Below are positions 10,387 to 22,280 of a stretch of DNA of 64,000 bases, piece after piece (the first letter of the stretch is position 1; the number at the start of each line of letters is the position of its first letter). Origin of the DNA: Pteria penguin (Eukaryota > Mollusca > Bivalvia > Pterioida > Pteriidae); contig CM068590.1 in assembly GCA_035048485.1 (NCBI GenBank), forward strand, positions 5,456,093-5,520,092, written 5' to 3'. The translations under genes and the position numbers were made by a program. Under the pieces are notes generated by a model. That model saw nothing but the letters and a program-made list of their open reading frames with translations. It ran no database searches and was not told where the DNA came from.

Positions 10387-12035
10387 ATTATATATATATT
10401 GAAATTTAATACATGGCATATCACATGAAAATCAACAGGGACGTTGAATTTAATTCGCTGATATTTTTAAAAGATAAACCTTTGGCGACACCTGCAATTG
10501 CACCTTTCCTAGGTCGTACAACCTTAAAAATATGGCAAAATGCGTCCGCATTTTTCTCATTGATATACATGAGCGAAATCACGTGACTTTGACGACACCG
10601 AAGAGTTCCACTACCGCAGAAATGTAAACACAGAGAAAAAGGCGAAAGATAGATTTCCAAAAACTCGCGTCAGCAAGTCCCATTTGCGTACGCCAAAATC
10701 GGAAATATGTAGATCTATATACCGAAAAATATTCTTTGAAAAGGATAATTAGCTAAAGAGTAAGTATATAAATCAATTTTACGGCATTAAGTTACCGGAG
10801 AGCTCGAGAGGTCAGCACACAAAACGATCCAGTACATGAGATTGAAAAGAAAAAACTTTTTGTAATTTTATGCGGATATAAAATGCACAAAATACAAATA
10901 TTATGATATCACGCGTTTGTGTAAATTCAAAATATCACTTATACTACATACTATAATACCCCGTCGGCGCCCCGTGATTTTTCTAAGTAGAGTTGAGAAA
11001 ATTGCATTTTTGCACACGGATGTAATTCGCCGATAATATATACAACATTCCATAATAATGTTTGCTGATATAGATCATTTGTGTCTGGAAGAAATGGATC
11101 CACCCATGGCAAACGCATTTATTAATTAGAATCATTATTGTTTTGGGTTAAAATGACACAATTTCGTAAATCTCCGATATTTATAAGTTTACGGTTCTTT
11201 TCGCCTGGAAATTCAGATTTAATTCGCCGGAGTTATGTTTGACCTACAAATAAGCTTTTTACATCATTTTGATAGTACCGATGTAGGGGATACAGTACTA
11301 TCAAGGACAAAAAAATACCCGGATTAATGTATTCGTTTTTCAGCAATTTTCTTATTATTTCCTTATATATTCCTTTATAAACATTAAACTAGAAAATTCC
11401 AATATGGCGGATATGCAATTTAGTAAAACGGACACATTTCTTCATATGTAATTCCTGGGCCTATTTCGGTTTTTAATAAATACAAAGATTTTAGATAATG
11501 TTGTTGTCTTAAATCCATTAACCACTATGGATGTTGGCCGTTCTGACATTGTTCAAACGTTATCGGTTCTAGCCACGAGGCCTCCACGATATAGAACCTT
11601 GGGGTTTTTTTTCCTTCATGTTTTATTTTTTTTTAAATATCAAGAAGGCGTCAATTGTTCGGTCTAAACTTCATTTAAATATATAAAAAAGCATCAGAAT
11701 GCATACATTTGGTACTGTGAAGATATTATTTGCATATTGTACTTTGATTAACAATGCTTCGAAAATTCCATCGGGTCGGGGACCTCCCCCCGCTAGTTCC
11801 CCCCTGGGAAGAATATATGATCATGATAATACTCTCTTTCTCTTTATTTATTTGTTTATTAATTTATTATTTATTTCTTTGTGTATTTACCTATTTTTAT
11901 TATAACGGACCGCCAGGAGGTGGTCTGCATAGGGTCGGTAATCTCGGGCAGATTTGGTTTTCTCTTTACCGCCACTTCGTCATTTCCGGGTACATCAGTT
12001 TTAATGCCGCGTCATTACAAACTCATAATCTATCT
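10387..12035. other. Gene-free stretch
   Basis: AT-rich sequence, nearly identical in copy B (50,359-51,976). The longest frames are under 80 codons and hydrophobic or low complexity, with no family I recognise. Confidence 0.5.
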
Positions 12036-12040
12036 GTCTT

Positions 12041-12135
<95 letters not shown>

Positions 12136-12151
12136 GTCTGTCTGTCTGTCT
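12036..12151 (+). repeat. (TCTA)n(TCTG)n microsatellite
   Basis: About 25 TCTA units followed by about four TCTG units. Copy B has a shorter version at 53,861-53,942. Confidence 0.95.
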
Positions 12152-12534
12152 GTACTGTTTGCCCTCCACTTGGAGTATTCTCCATGATACAAGATACAAG
12201 AACATTCCTTGATAAAGATGATGTATTGTTTCGCCTTAAACTCAGGGGTCTAGAATCTTTTTTTTAAACTCACTTGCCCCGGGCAAGTGTGGTGGAAAAA
12301 TTCACTTGCCCAAACCTAGAATTCACTTGCCCAATAAAAATGATAGAAAATTAATAGTTTTGTTTAGTCTTTTTATTATAATAATCATGTACATTGTACT
12401 ACAGTAACATATCAAAGAGTGTTCACTTTTGCCACGTTTCCAGCTCAACTTCTTTTCTTGGGAGGGACAAAGCAGGACTTATAGTGTGTCCTTTGGCATG
12501 CTTTGTCCCCCCCCCCACACACACACACACTTAA

Positions 12535-12790
12535 TCACAACTTCACATCATTTGATGGGTCATAGTCCTTAACCATGGGACCATACATAGACACTCTCAT
12601 CAAATGGTTCAGATGGTCCTGTGACATTCTGCTTCTGAACGCAGTTTTAATTTGTTTCCTTTGGCTGAACCCACGTTCACATTCTGCTGTGAATGGACTT
12701 GGGACACACATTAGTTCTATGATGGGCAGTATGCTGTTGAAGTAAGATGGCCTCTCTGCCATTATCAGTTCATATGCTTGTAATAAAGTA
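12535..12790 (-). CDS. hAT transposase last exon (dimerisation domain)
   Basis: After an acceptor TTACAAG at about 12,795 the exon reads AYELIMAERPSYFN, then AECERGFSQRKQIKT with the conserved catalytic-region E, then RSRMSQDHLNHLMRVSM and a stop. It is open in both copies (54,437-54,664 in B). It follows the exon 12,920-13,148 (FRNFKEVPLVYFEAF to QLMKE, donor GTATTC) in the same transposase. Confidence 0.75.
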
Positions 12791-14822
12791 AAGGCTCAGA
12801 TTGGTGTTGCAGGTATCATAATATGATCATGGATATGCGTGTTATTGTACTATTTTTATTGTATTTTATCAAATTACATGTATTCCAAAATTTAGTAAGT
12901 AGCAATTGAATACCTCTTTCATGAGTTGAGGGTTTTTCCCTTTAAGGTGGGCTTTCAGTTTATTAAACTCAGATAGGACCATTGTCTTGTACTTGTCATC
13001 AAATTCTTGTGTGAATACAGTTGAGAAGAAAGTGAGAATTCCCCCAATAGAATCTCTGCCATAAACTGAGACCTCCTGTCTATCATTTGTCCACTTGCTG
13101 TTGTCAAATGCTTCAAAATAAACTAGAGGGACCTCTTTGAAGTTTCTGAAACTGAATTATGAATTGAATTAAGATAAATTCAAGGAAATTTTTGAATGTC
13201 CATTGATGATAATTTCTGCAAAGTAAAAAAAATTGTCGAATTTATTGAATGAATATCTGTAAATCAATAGAGATCCTGGCATAGTATCACAATGTCACAA
13301 AAAATCGATTGCCAAGGGGAGTTTAGAGAGACCCCTAGCAAAATAGAGGTGAGACTTGGTGTCCAGGAGGAGTAAGCATCTCCTGTCTGGCATGCCAGTG
13401 GTATTTATCTCATCGAAGTGTGATATAAAATTAAATCCAAACCGTTTCTTCAGGTAGTCAAGTGAATCATCAATCAAAATTTGAAGATGTGAATCCGAAG
13501 TCCAGTTGACATCCTCGACCTGTTCTTTTTTACTTATTTCTCCAAATGAACGTTTTTCTATATTCAATTTCTCTATGAACTGTTGCATGTGCTTCCCAGG
13601 ACAAGACTTAAGGGCCGTTAGATCCATGATTAGTCCCTCTAGTTGCTCATGCTCATCATAGATCATGATATCACGATATTAAAATATCTGGAATAAACAA
13701 TTTTAGTTCTAGAGCATTTATTTAACATGATTTCCAGACCGATTTATGGAGATTAGGGGGAGGGAGAATGCGTTAGAGAATTGTCCAGATATAAGGTAAT
13801 ATCATAGTTAGTAAACTGAGGCCGTGGTGATGGTACTATACCTGTGAAAAGCCTTTTACGAGAGGTCTGAAATCCAGCATTATATGCATAGTCTTGAGAA
13901 AATCATGAGACCTCAGTATGTCGAGATAACCCTTTGCCTCTGGTGTGTCGCCCTTTGCTGTCATAGCTTCAAGATGTGTAACGACGACCGAGAGGTTATT
14001 CTTCAACGCCTTCACTGCACGCCCTTTACTGCTGACCCATCTAGTCTAGAATAATTGTACAATTTTTCCCACTGTTGAAAACGGTGTAAATTTGACCACA
14101 AACGAAATCAAATATAGATCATTCCTACCTTCTTCAAATCTGTAAAACTCATCACCGTTGACTTAAGTGACTCCGCCACGCTGCGTAGATCCCTAAGACG
14201 TTATGGGGAAGCTCTGTACATTATAAACAATCCTCTCATTGTCACGTCATATGTTTTTGAGGAAGGGGAAGCTTTTTACAGCATCTAGTATTGCGAGCTC
14301 TAGTTTATGGACAACACAGTGAACTGGTATAACCTCCGGGATCTTATTCAAAATATGTGCGATGAAACCAGACTTTTTACCAAGCATAACACTTGCTCCA
14401 TCGAAATGAGCACAGACTAGAGTAGGGGTATCTGTGGTCTCTGCTCTTAATTCTTCAAATCCCAAACCAATCTTTTGTAATACCGACTCAATCCCCTGGA
14501 ATTAATAAAATAACTATTGAATTCACCTCTTTATACTAGTCATCTTTTGGATCAAAATTATTTTCATGTGTCTACCAGTACCCACGTATAATTCTGTCAA
14601 TGAATACCTCTGAGCTTCTTAACTGAAAAAAGTCATTTTAGTGTCTTATTATCGATATCAGATTGATTTTCAACTTTTTATCTTCTCAACCCCCTTTTTT
14701 TCTGTCTCCACTCCGGGGCAAGGGTCGGCAGGTTAAGGTTTTCTTTTTTAAATCATCAGTTAATTCTTATCACAAAAACATACATTGAATTAGGGATTAC
14801 CATGTTAGTGTTTTACACAATT

Positions 14823-14850
14823 TGACAGGGTATCCGTGAATACCCTGTCA
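14823..14850 (+). other. Perfect 11-bp hairpin beside the Crypton stop
   Basis: TGACAGGGTAT and ATACCCTGTCA flank a CCGTGA loop, about 25 bases past the Crypton stop codon. It could be an element end, a recombinase site, or an RNA 3' structure. Copy B has it with extra bases, in the poorly read segment. Confidence 0.6.
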
Positions 14851-14875
14851 GGAATGCAGTTTCACCGCGAGTCGT

Positions 14876-16979
14876 TAGCCGAGCCTAGCCTCATTTCTAT
14901 GGCCTGATATTTTCATAATTTCCCTGGTCTCCACTCCAGCATGGGCAAGGAGAGTGATGGTTCTGGCACGTACGCAGTGATTGGTATACACTTGACTTAA
15001 ACCAGCATCAATAGATATACTTCTCATTATTTCATTTAGCTGCCTTTCGCCAACAGGTGCGCTGTCATACCAAACTCCGTTAGCCGTAAACTTAGACTTG
15101 GGTCTTTGGAAGAGATACTCTGTCTTGGGATTCCTTTTTTCAAGATATTTACGAAGAGATAGCACAGGACAAAGAGTATTGTTTGCAGCATACATGCGTG
15201 GTCTTGATTCATGATCCCGATCTTTCATGTTATCGCACTGGTGATTTTTAGTAGCTTCATTGAAGGCCATTTCCACAAATTCACAACCATTTTCATCTGA
15301 CGAAAAGACAAAACTGTTAAATTTATGTGCACGGAGATTTTCACGACCTCTTCTTACAAAATTGAGTAAAATATCGAACCAAAATTTTCGTTGAAGCGAT
15401 TTTGGAGAGGAAATCGGAAAAACAGGTGATGTACGAAGAATTGACATATCACTTTCTGAGATGGGAACAAAGTGCGTTGTTTTATCATTACCAGTCTTTT
15501 TGGTGGTTTTGAGCATTGCCACAAACATCGTGTTGGATTTAGTGAAATCTTTAGATTCTAGAGTGGAAAATGTTGTGTTGTGAGGCGGATTTCTGGGGTG
15601 ATGATTGATAGAAGCTCGTATAACAACAAATGTGCTTTACTGTAGTATTCTCCATTGGTGTTTCTTACTTCTGCATAAAACCGTCTCAAAATAGAATCCA
15701 CGCTGTTCGTAGGCAAATCCTCAAAATTAACATCAATTTGTCTTTGTGCTAACCACTCTACAACAAACAATATTTCGTACTTAGTGGAAAAAATGTCTTG
15801 AATATGTTAAAAAATGATCTTTTGTGTCTCCTTCCTTTACCCATAATTTAACATCAGAAATGTACTATACTTGCATTTATAGTAATGTCAGGAAATAAAT
15901 TGTTTTTTTTAAATCAGAATTTAAAATTTATTTTTAAAACTATATAAGAATTTTTAAAAGGATGATTTATGAATTTTTCAATATATTGATTGTAAATATT
16001 CTTATATATGGTTATTATTATATTCTTTAGAGTTCATTTCTAGTAATAAATCATTAAATGTCAAAACAATACAAGACACTGATTACTTGTTTCTTAAGAA
16101 ATGAACATCTACAAAGGCAAATTCATTTTGTAGGTATATGATTTCTGATTTTAAATTCATGCCCCTCGAATTTGATATTTCAGTCAGAGGTGCATTCCTT
16201 ATGAGTCCGAATCTGTTGATATGGTGACCTTGATCATGGAGCTTGACCTACTTTAGAAAAACTACAACATTGGCCATTTGTTTTTACTGAGCTGCCTTTG
16301 GAAGGAGGAGGATTAGTTTTTTCACAAGTAAAACAATTTCTGGACTAAGCTTTCTAAAAATCCATGTAGTCTAGTAGTATCTTCTTACAGAGTATGCCAA
16401 TTTTGTTTATGAAATTATATTTCTTTATTTATAAATATATCTCTCTCTCTCTCTCTCTGGTGCAATTTGATAATAGGGGTTTCTGTATAAGAAATTGATT
16501 TTAGGGATTCCTTTATATTGATCATGCAGACCATGTAATCAATTTGTATAGGAAAATACGTGAGGTGTAGGACTTATTCTTATGCATTTTCATTCATACA
16601 TGTACATGTACGTACTTCGAAAAACTGACACTCCAAATTTTGTCGCCTTTACGGTATCTTTACTAGCAGAATTGCTGATAATATCATCTAGCTCGCTATC
16701 CCCGTACTCTACAAATCGATCATTACTGATATTGGATTCTGCCACTGGTATCGATATATCGGTCGCATCGTCTGCTACGGCCGGCGTTGATTCAATATTT
16801 TGCATGTTGTGCATCTCATCTGCGGTTTCATGGTCCATTATGGAGGATAATGCATCTAATAAATCTTGATCATCACTGCTCATACTTAATGAATTATTGC
16901 TTTCAACGAATTCCAGGTGAAAATCGGGATAAATCATCGGGGAAGTCTCTGGGGAGGTCGATCCATCGATGTTCGCCAT
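14876..16979 (-). CDS. Crypton tyrosine recombinase, two exons, one frameshift
   Basis: Exon 1 (16,616-16,979) starts MANIDGSTSPE, is acidic, and ends TKFGVSVFR at donor GTACGT. Exon 2 (15,757 down to 14,876) begins after acceptor TTGTAG; joining them restores the conserved FR-K-WLAQRQ with a phase-1 intron. Then follow RRFYAEVR..GEYYSK, SN..FVAMLKTTKK, FNEATKNHQ, CPVLSLRKYL, LFQRPK, APVGERQLNEIM, and the recombinase box YTNHCVRARTITLL..SGHRNEA. This is the DUF3504-type domain known from Cryptons and from QRICH1, KIAA1958 and ZMYM proteins. A one-base shift near 15,620 splits exon 2, and the frame stops right after SGHRNEARLG, where the catalytic tyrosine should follow. Cryptons use the tyrosine to cut and rejoin DNA; this copy is probably inactive. 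Confidence 0.75.
15771..16615. other. Crypton intron
   Basis: Noncoding stretch between the two Crypton exons. It contains a (TC)n run at 16,441-16,458 and AT-rich sequence only. Confidence 0.6.
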
Positions 16980-17940
16980 ATTGATTTGTTTACAAACGTA
17001 TTGATTTCTTTACAAACGTACGCGTATGAATATGTTTGTGACGTAATTTTACAAACTACGGGTATTGTCTACGGGTATTGTGGTATACCTGCAGGTCAAC
17101 AACCAGTCAAATTACAGGATTTATACGATGTGCATTAGAATATGCTTTCAGCATCACCATGTTCTAAATTTACAATTCCAATCATCGCTGTCTTAGCTAA
17201 GCCATCCTGAATATATCGCAGATAAACAACGTCTTGCTCTAAAGCAGCTATGTCAGTACTCCCATCCGCAAGTAGAGAAACGAACTTAGATTTTCGCTTA
17301 ACAGTTGTAAGTTTATTTAGCAAATTATCATCAATCACATTAATGAACTTTGTTGCCATAAACTCATTGTAATGATTTTGACCAACATCAACTCCAAGCT
17401 TTTTTGCCAAGAGACACTGAGCTTCCATGTCTGAAAAATGTTTCTTTTCATTTGCAAGAAAGTACGCAATGTTAGATAAGTTACTTAGTCTATTAATTAC
17501 TACATCAGTTAATTTTGCAAACGATTCCAAGGTTGATTTTCCGCTGCTAGAACTGGCCTCATTTTTTGATTTCACATCAGAATGATCGGATACCCCTCCT
17601 GCAAGATTGAAGTGATGTCGTTTTGCGTTTACATGATTTCTACTACTATCGTGAGAAAGGAGGGTAGATTTATGTAAACTGGTTGAACCCTTTATGAATG
17701 TTGTATTACCTGCAATCTGAAGATGCTGTTTACAATAAATGCAAGTTAATTTTCCTTCATCAACAACCTCTAACCAAGGGAAGCCATCCTCCCAACTTTG
17801 TACAACTGTTCTTTTTCTTTTATTTTTGTCATATTCTTTGTCCTTTTCTTGTTTCGTTTTCCTATCTGCATGACCCTCATTTTTTCATTTTCTGTTGATT
17901 CTGATTTAGATGACGAGAAACAAAACCTAAACAAACTCAT

Positions 17941-19226
17941 TTTCCTACTATAGTCAAACGGGAAATAAGCGATTTGCATGTTTTTGTTAAAATGGAATCG
18001 GTTATTGACTTCCGAAATTGCCGAAGCGTTATGATTTCGCATTTAATATATAATATATAATAAAATAGGAAGCATACCCCTAAACATTACACAGGTGACA
18101 ATGTACCTTTAAAGATACAAGTAATAAAGATTTTAATAGTAAAAAAAATATTCACGCATGATATAGTGCGTATATGCTCCTACAGAGTTAGGCACTTTAG
18201 GAAGAAGACGAAGGTATAATAAAAAAAGCAAACCAGATATGTGTCAATCCCTTAAAGATACATATGGTCTCCTGTAGCGTCTACTATAGTGATTAAAGTA
18301 ACATCGTAAATTTGTTTAGTATAGTATCTTTTGACTGCCCATCAGTATTAAATGCAGCTATCACGTACAAATACGCTACATAACCCACGTTTTCCTTATC
18401 AGTTTTATTCATCTCGGTCGACCTCGGAAATATTCATTTGCATAATGTATGCATTGCACGTGATACAAATTCTACTTCTCGCATGCTTTACATCATACTC
18501 ACCGTCCTAAGTCGGTATCGTAATTGCACTACAATCAAATATTTTTGTAATGTGATATATGTTCTAGTATATTATTTATATTCATATATTGTATAGCTCT
18601 ATGGTGACTTCTGCCACATAACTGAGCCAGTAACTCCTCTTTTTTCTTTCATTATTTCTTTCTTTTCTTTTCCGAGTCACTTAGTGCAGAGGGCCGATTT
18701 CTTTTTTCTTTTTCTTTCTTATCTTCACCATTGTTTTTTTCAATCCGTATGCAAATGAATAATTTTAAGGTCACGTGCGTATTCTCCGGTCTCGTACGAA
18801 CGTAGGTAGGTTAAATTTGAGGGTCGTATTTCTAACTTGCTGCAGCAATAGCTGTATAACCAAGCCTTATTAGGTTTGGGGGTCGCTGCAGTTTTTATCT
18901 TTTTATAAGTAAAATAAGTTAGGAATATATTTTATTGTTCCTCTGATTTTATAAAATTAGACATTATGTGTCTTTAGCGGTTTCATGATATAATGTAGCT
19001 TAATCTGCAATCCGGTTAAGTAAAACCATACAAATTTACTCATATGATACGATGAAGATTTCTTGAAGGATTATCTGTATTAATTTTTTTTAAAAAGGAT
19101 ATTTTCTAACAGTGATGCATCGCCGATAAATTACTTGCCCACGGGTAAGAACAAATCAGCTATTCACTTTCCCGACCTCACATTTTACTTTCCCCGGGCA
19201 ACGGGAAATGGGAATTCTAGATCCCT
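17941..19226. other. hAT element 5' region, no further gene
   Basis: AT-rich sequence between the transposase start and the right hAT end. Contains pyrimidine runs at 18,630-18,725 and the subterminal CCCGGGCAA motifs at 19,135-19,210. No additional coding domain is recognised. Confidence 0.5.
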
Positions 19227-19227
19227 G

Positions 19228-20240
19228 GTTTAACTGCACTCAATGGAACTGGAAGAATGAAAACTTGTTTCGATTTCCAGTCAATGTTAAAGAGAGAAGC
19301 CAGTGACAGTGTATTCAAATGTGTAGGTAAGTAAATGTTAAAAATATTAATATGTGAATGGTGATAACCACACCTCGTTTAACCGGCCTGGAATGACAGG
19401 ATGCAAAAGATTAAACTTATTTTTTGAAGTTTCTCTCTTCAGGGATCGGCTATGTAGTTTCCATTTTAAAGCCAGGAATAAAGATAATGGCCGACCATCT
19501 TCTATTATTTGAAAGCAGTAGATTTCCCTGAAGTGTACATCCCCAGAGGTAAATTGCCTTTCAAAAACATGTAATGAAAATGTATTTTTTAAAGGGACCT
19601 GGTCCGAGATTAGAAAATTTTAGCATGAAAAGGATAAATTACGACAATATCTTATTTTTCCTGTATTGCATGAATTATAAATATTGTGTTAATTGCAATA
19701 TTTAAAACTAAAATCCCTCAATGTTTTCGTAGAATAATAGTAATTTAGTCGAATTAAATTCGGATGGTAGCAATTTTCCAAATAAGGCAATGCTCCGCCC
19801 ATACCATGCGCATGCGCGGATATTAACTGTAGAAAACAACAAAAATGGTTAAGGTGGCTCGAGTGTTGCGCTTTTTATGGTTAAACTGGTCCAATTCATT
19901 TTCTTAACTAAAGATCTATGTTTGAAGTACAAAAAATCCCCAAAAATGTATATGTTGCTTGGCTTTTTCTTTGTTTAATGGTAGCACAAAAGTGTGTACC
20001 GTCAGTGCGATTTAAAGTATTGTTTTTACATAAGCCTTGATAAGGTCACATGACAATAATAGGCCTATAACACAAATATTTTTCACTAATTATAACAATT
20101 ACACGTATACAAATATGGTAGGAACATAATGCCAACATTTCAAGCCATGGTAACAATTTCATCATAAAAAGTTCAATGAAATAGGTGTCAAAAGTTACTA
20201 CAGCATGTAAATATTTCAGGTTGAAATACCTAGAAATAGC
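19228..20240. other. Gene-free stretch
   Basis: Matches 61,572-62,580 of copy B. No gene, RNA or clear element end is seen. Confidence 0.45.
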
Positions 20241-20242
20241 TA

Positions 20243-20585
20243 TAACTTTGAAAATAATGGTTAAAACTTCATAAAATTTGGTATACTTATTATTTGTTGT
20301 AATTACAATAAGAATAAATCATAACAATAATACTTAGCAATACCTTTTTTGATTGACAGGCATCTGAATACTGTCTCGGGCATACTTTTTCATCAAATAT
20401 CGACGAAAAACTCATGTTTTTTATATATAATTTCCAATTAATGAAAAAGTAATGGTTCAAACTTCATAAACTTTGGCATACTTATTATTTGTTGTAATTA
20501 CACTAAGAATAAATCATAAAAATAATACCTTGCAATACTTATTTTTGATTGACAGGCATCTGAATACTGTATCGGGCATAATTTA
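20243..20585 (+). repeat. Two direct ~140-bp units, ~200-bp period
   Basis: Both units carry ATGGTT-AAACTTCATAAA, TTGG-ATACTTATTATTTG, AATAAATCATAA-AATAATAC and GATTGACAGGCATCTG followed by TCGGGCATA. The first runs to about 20,385, the second from 20,448. Copy B has them at 62,590-62,930. Confidence 0.75.
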
Positions 20586-22036
20586 TATACGTTTCTCTAA
20601 CGCCTTCCTTAACCCCTTTATTTTATCACTATAACCTTTTTTTTGCCAGTTGTCCGGGGTTTTTTTTCCGAAATGTGTTGGACATGACGACGATTGACGT
20701 TTCACCGACAAAGAACAACACGGCATAAAAATAAACTACGCAACGGTAACAAAAATCCGGAATGAAACTATGATGTCACACGACACTCGAGCCACCTTAA
20801 CATGGAGGAATACGAGCACAGGAAAGGAAAAGTGCGGTAGAGAATAACTATACACAGACTCAGAGGCCAAAAAAGAAAAGTGGAACAAATTTAGAATCGG
20901 GTAAAGCTCGAGTTTTATTGTCACATGATTTCCTCTGACCGACCTCATCAATATTCAAAGAGTTGGTGTGGTTTTGTTGCAAATTTAAAACGGGCATATC
21001 TCGTTAACTACATCGACTTTGGTAACGATACTTTTTACGCATCTTAGATCATATTAACAATCGATTGCTGTTTAAGAAATCCCTTTACATTTTTTTTAAT
21101 ACTTTTCCCGACTTCAATCGGACCATGCTCCTTTAAACAAGAATATGTTTGTAATTATATGATTTACTTTGAACCATGCTTTTGAGAATTTTTTTATCAT
21201 TATTTTTTTTTTAACTAAAATATTTTCCAAGAGATTTCTGTTAGAATGTATATACAGTGATAAATGAAGATATATTTTCACGTTTTATCTAATCTGATCT
21301 GTATACTTAGTATAGATGTATATATCTTTTTATACTAGAATCAATATAGTGAATACAATAGAGTCTACAAGGCTAATTATGCAAGGTGATTGGCTTATAA
21401 TTGAAAGGTCATTGATTTTAACCCTATGGATACCATGATGATCAGATGAAATGGAGTAAACTCAAGCTCCATATCATGGTAGATGAGTATTGACATACAT
21501 CACAAACAAAGAAGTAAAGGCACAAACTAATACAATAAACATATAAATTATAATGATATTAATTAATGTTTCCCTATAAAAGATGTAGGATCAAACCAGA
21601 GAAAACAGTTTCCTGTCGAAATGAGGGAACTCTACCAGATGAGAATGAAATGGGAGCCATGAGAGTAGATGTTAGCATGTACCAACCTTCACAAGAAACA
21701 ATTTGGTGCGAGCACTAAAGTGTGGGCCGGAATGGGACATTTGATAAAACTGAAAAAAATCAAAACAGAATAACGTTTTGAAATATTACTGTACAGCTAT
21801 GTGACTGTTAGTTAGCAGACATATAAAGACCATGATGATCGACCACAGACGTATAAATCTCCAATATCACTTCCACTGATATTTCAGCAAATTAGATAGT
21901 ATATATTTGGGATCATTTAGACCCATTCAGTACTTAAAGCAATAGCGAGTTTATAGTCTTACCGATAAACCTGCATATGATATGGGAATGTACTTTTAAA
22001 ATTACTGGCTATATCATTTACTATTTGTTTTAAATC
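20586..22036. other. Gene-free stretch
   Basis: The end of copy A (21,654) lies here only because copy B is cut by the window. Frames are short and unremarkable. Confidence 0.45.
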
Positions 22037-22280
22037 GGTGGGCTCAGTAGATGAGGTAATCGAAAGGTCCCGGGTTCGACTCCCGCCGTGGGCACATCGG
22101 TGTCTAGTCTTTCTGGTGACACTTTGAAAAGCGAAGTCCCGTGTCACAGTATTCCAACAAATTTAATACTCCTCTGCTGCAACGTAAACCAGTCGTGACA
22201 CGTGCTCTCTCTGCAGTGAATATAATCCAAATTTTATCATTGGTGTAAAACCCTGGGGGTGTGGCTTTACTGCACCGCAG
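22037..22280 (+). mobile_element. Diverged tRNA-derived SINE
   Basis: A tRNA-like head (GGTGGGCTCAGTAGATGAGG and B box GGGTTCGACTCC) is followed by a body that parallels the SINE at 37,256 block by block: CGGTGTC-AGTCTTTC, AAAGCGAAGTCC-GTGTC. The 3' end is eroded and no target duplication is clear. It lies just past the duplicated part visible in the window. Confidence 0.65.

Larger units (their letters stand above)
12535..17940 (-). pseudogene. hAT transposase (ZNF862-like), multi-exon, damaged
   Basis: Pieces in order on the minus strand: an N-terminal C-x2-C..H..H zinc finger (VQSWEDGFPW, CIYCK) at 17,590-17,830; the catalytic start with FVSLLADGSTD to 17,136; an exon 14,239-14,498 with CAHFDGASVMLG; a piece ending at donor 14,129; an intact exon 13,842-14,045; an exon from 13,687; an exon 12,920-13,148; and the hAT dimerisation exon 12,535-12,790 (AECERGFS, RSRMSQDHLNHLMR). 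Introns have GT-AG ends where stated. Breaks shared by both copies are a frameshift upstream of the finger (~17,880), one near 14,245, a stop near 14,200, and a dispersed repeat in the exon at 13,346-13,392. It resembles ZNF862/KIAA0543-type host-annotated genes, but the terminal repeats show it is a transposon gene. Confidence 0.75.
12243..19227 (-). mobile_element. 7-kb hAT transposon (copy A) carrying a nested Crypton
   Basis: The left end CAGGGGTCTAGAAT and the right end (reverse complement CAGGGATCTAGAAT) are inverted repeats of hAT type. Just inside both ends are runs of the ACTTGCCC / CCCGGGCAA type, including the palindrome CACTTGCCC-C-GGGCAAGTG at the left. The flanks CTTAAACT and GTTTAACT look like a decayed 8-bp target duplication. 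Inside is an intron-containing transposase gene on the minus strand (12,535-17,940) and, in one of its introns, a Crypton recombinase gene. Copy B holds the same composite at 54,033-61,571. Confidence 0.8.

Noticed and set aside
10421..10660. 79-codon minus-strand frame conserved in both copies (50,393-50,632)
   Set aside because: The whole region is equally conserved because of the recent duplication; there is no protein-level signal.
20736..20951. 71-codon minus-strand frame, also at 63,083
   Set aside because: Hydrophobic, no known domain, and conservation is explained by the duplication.
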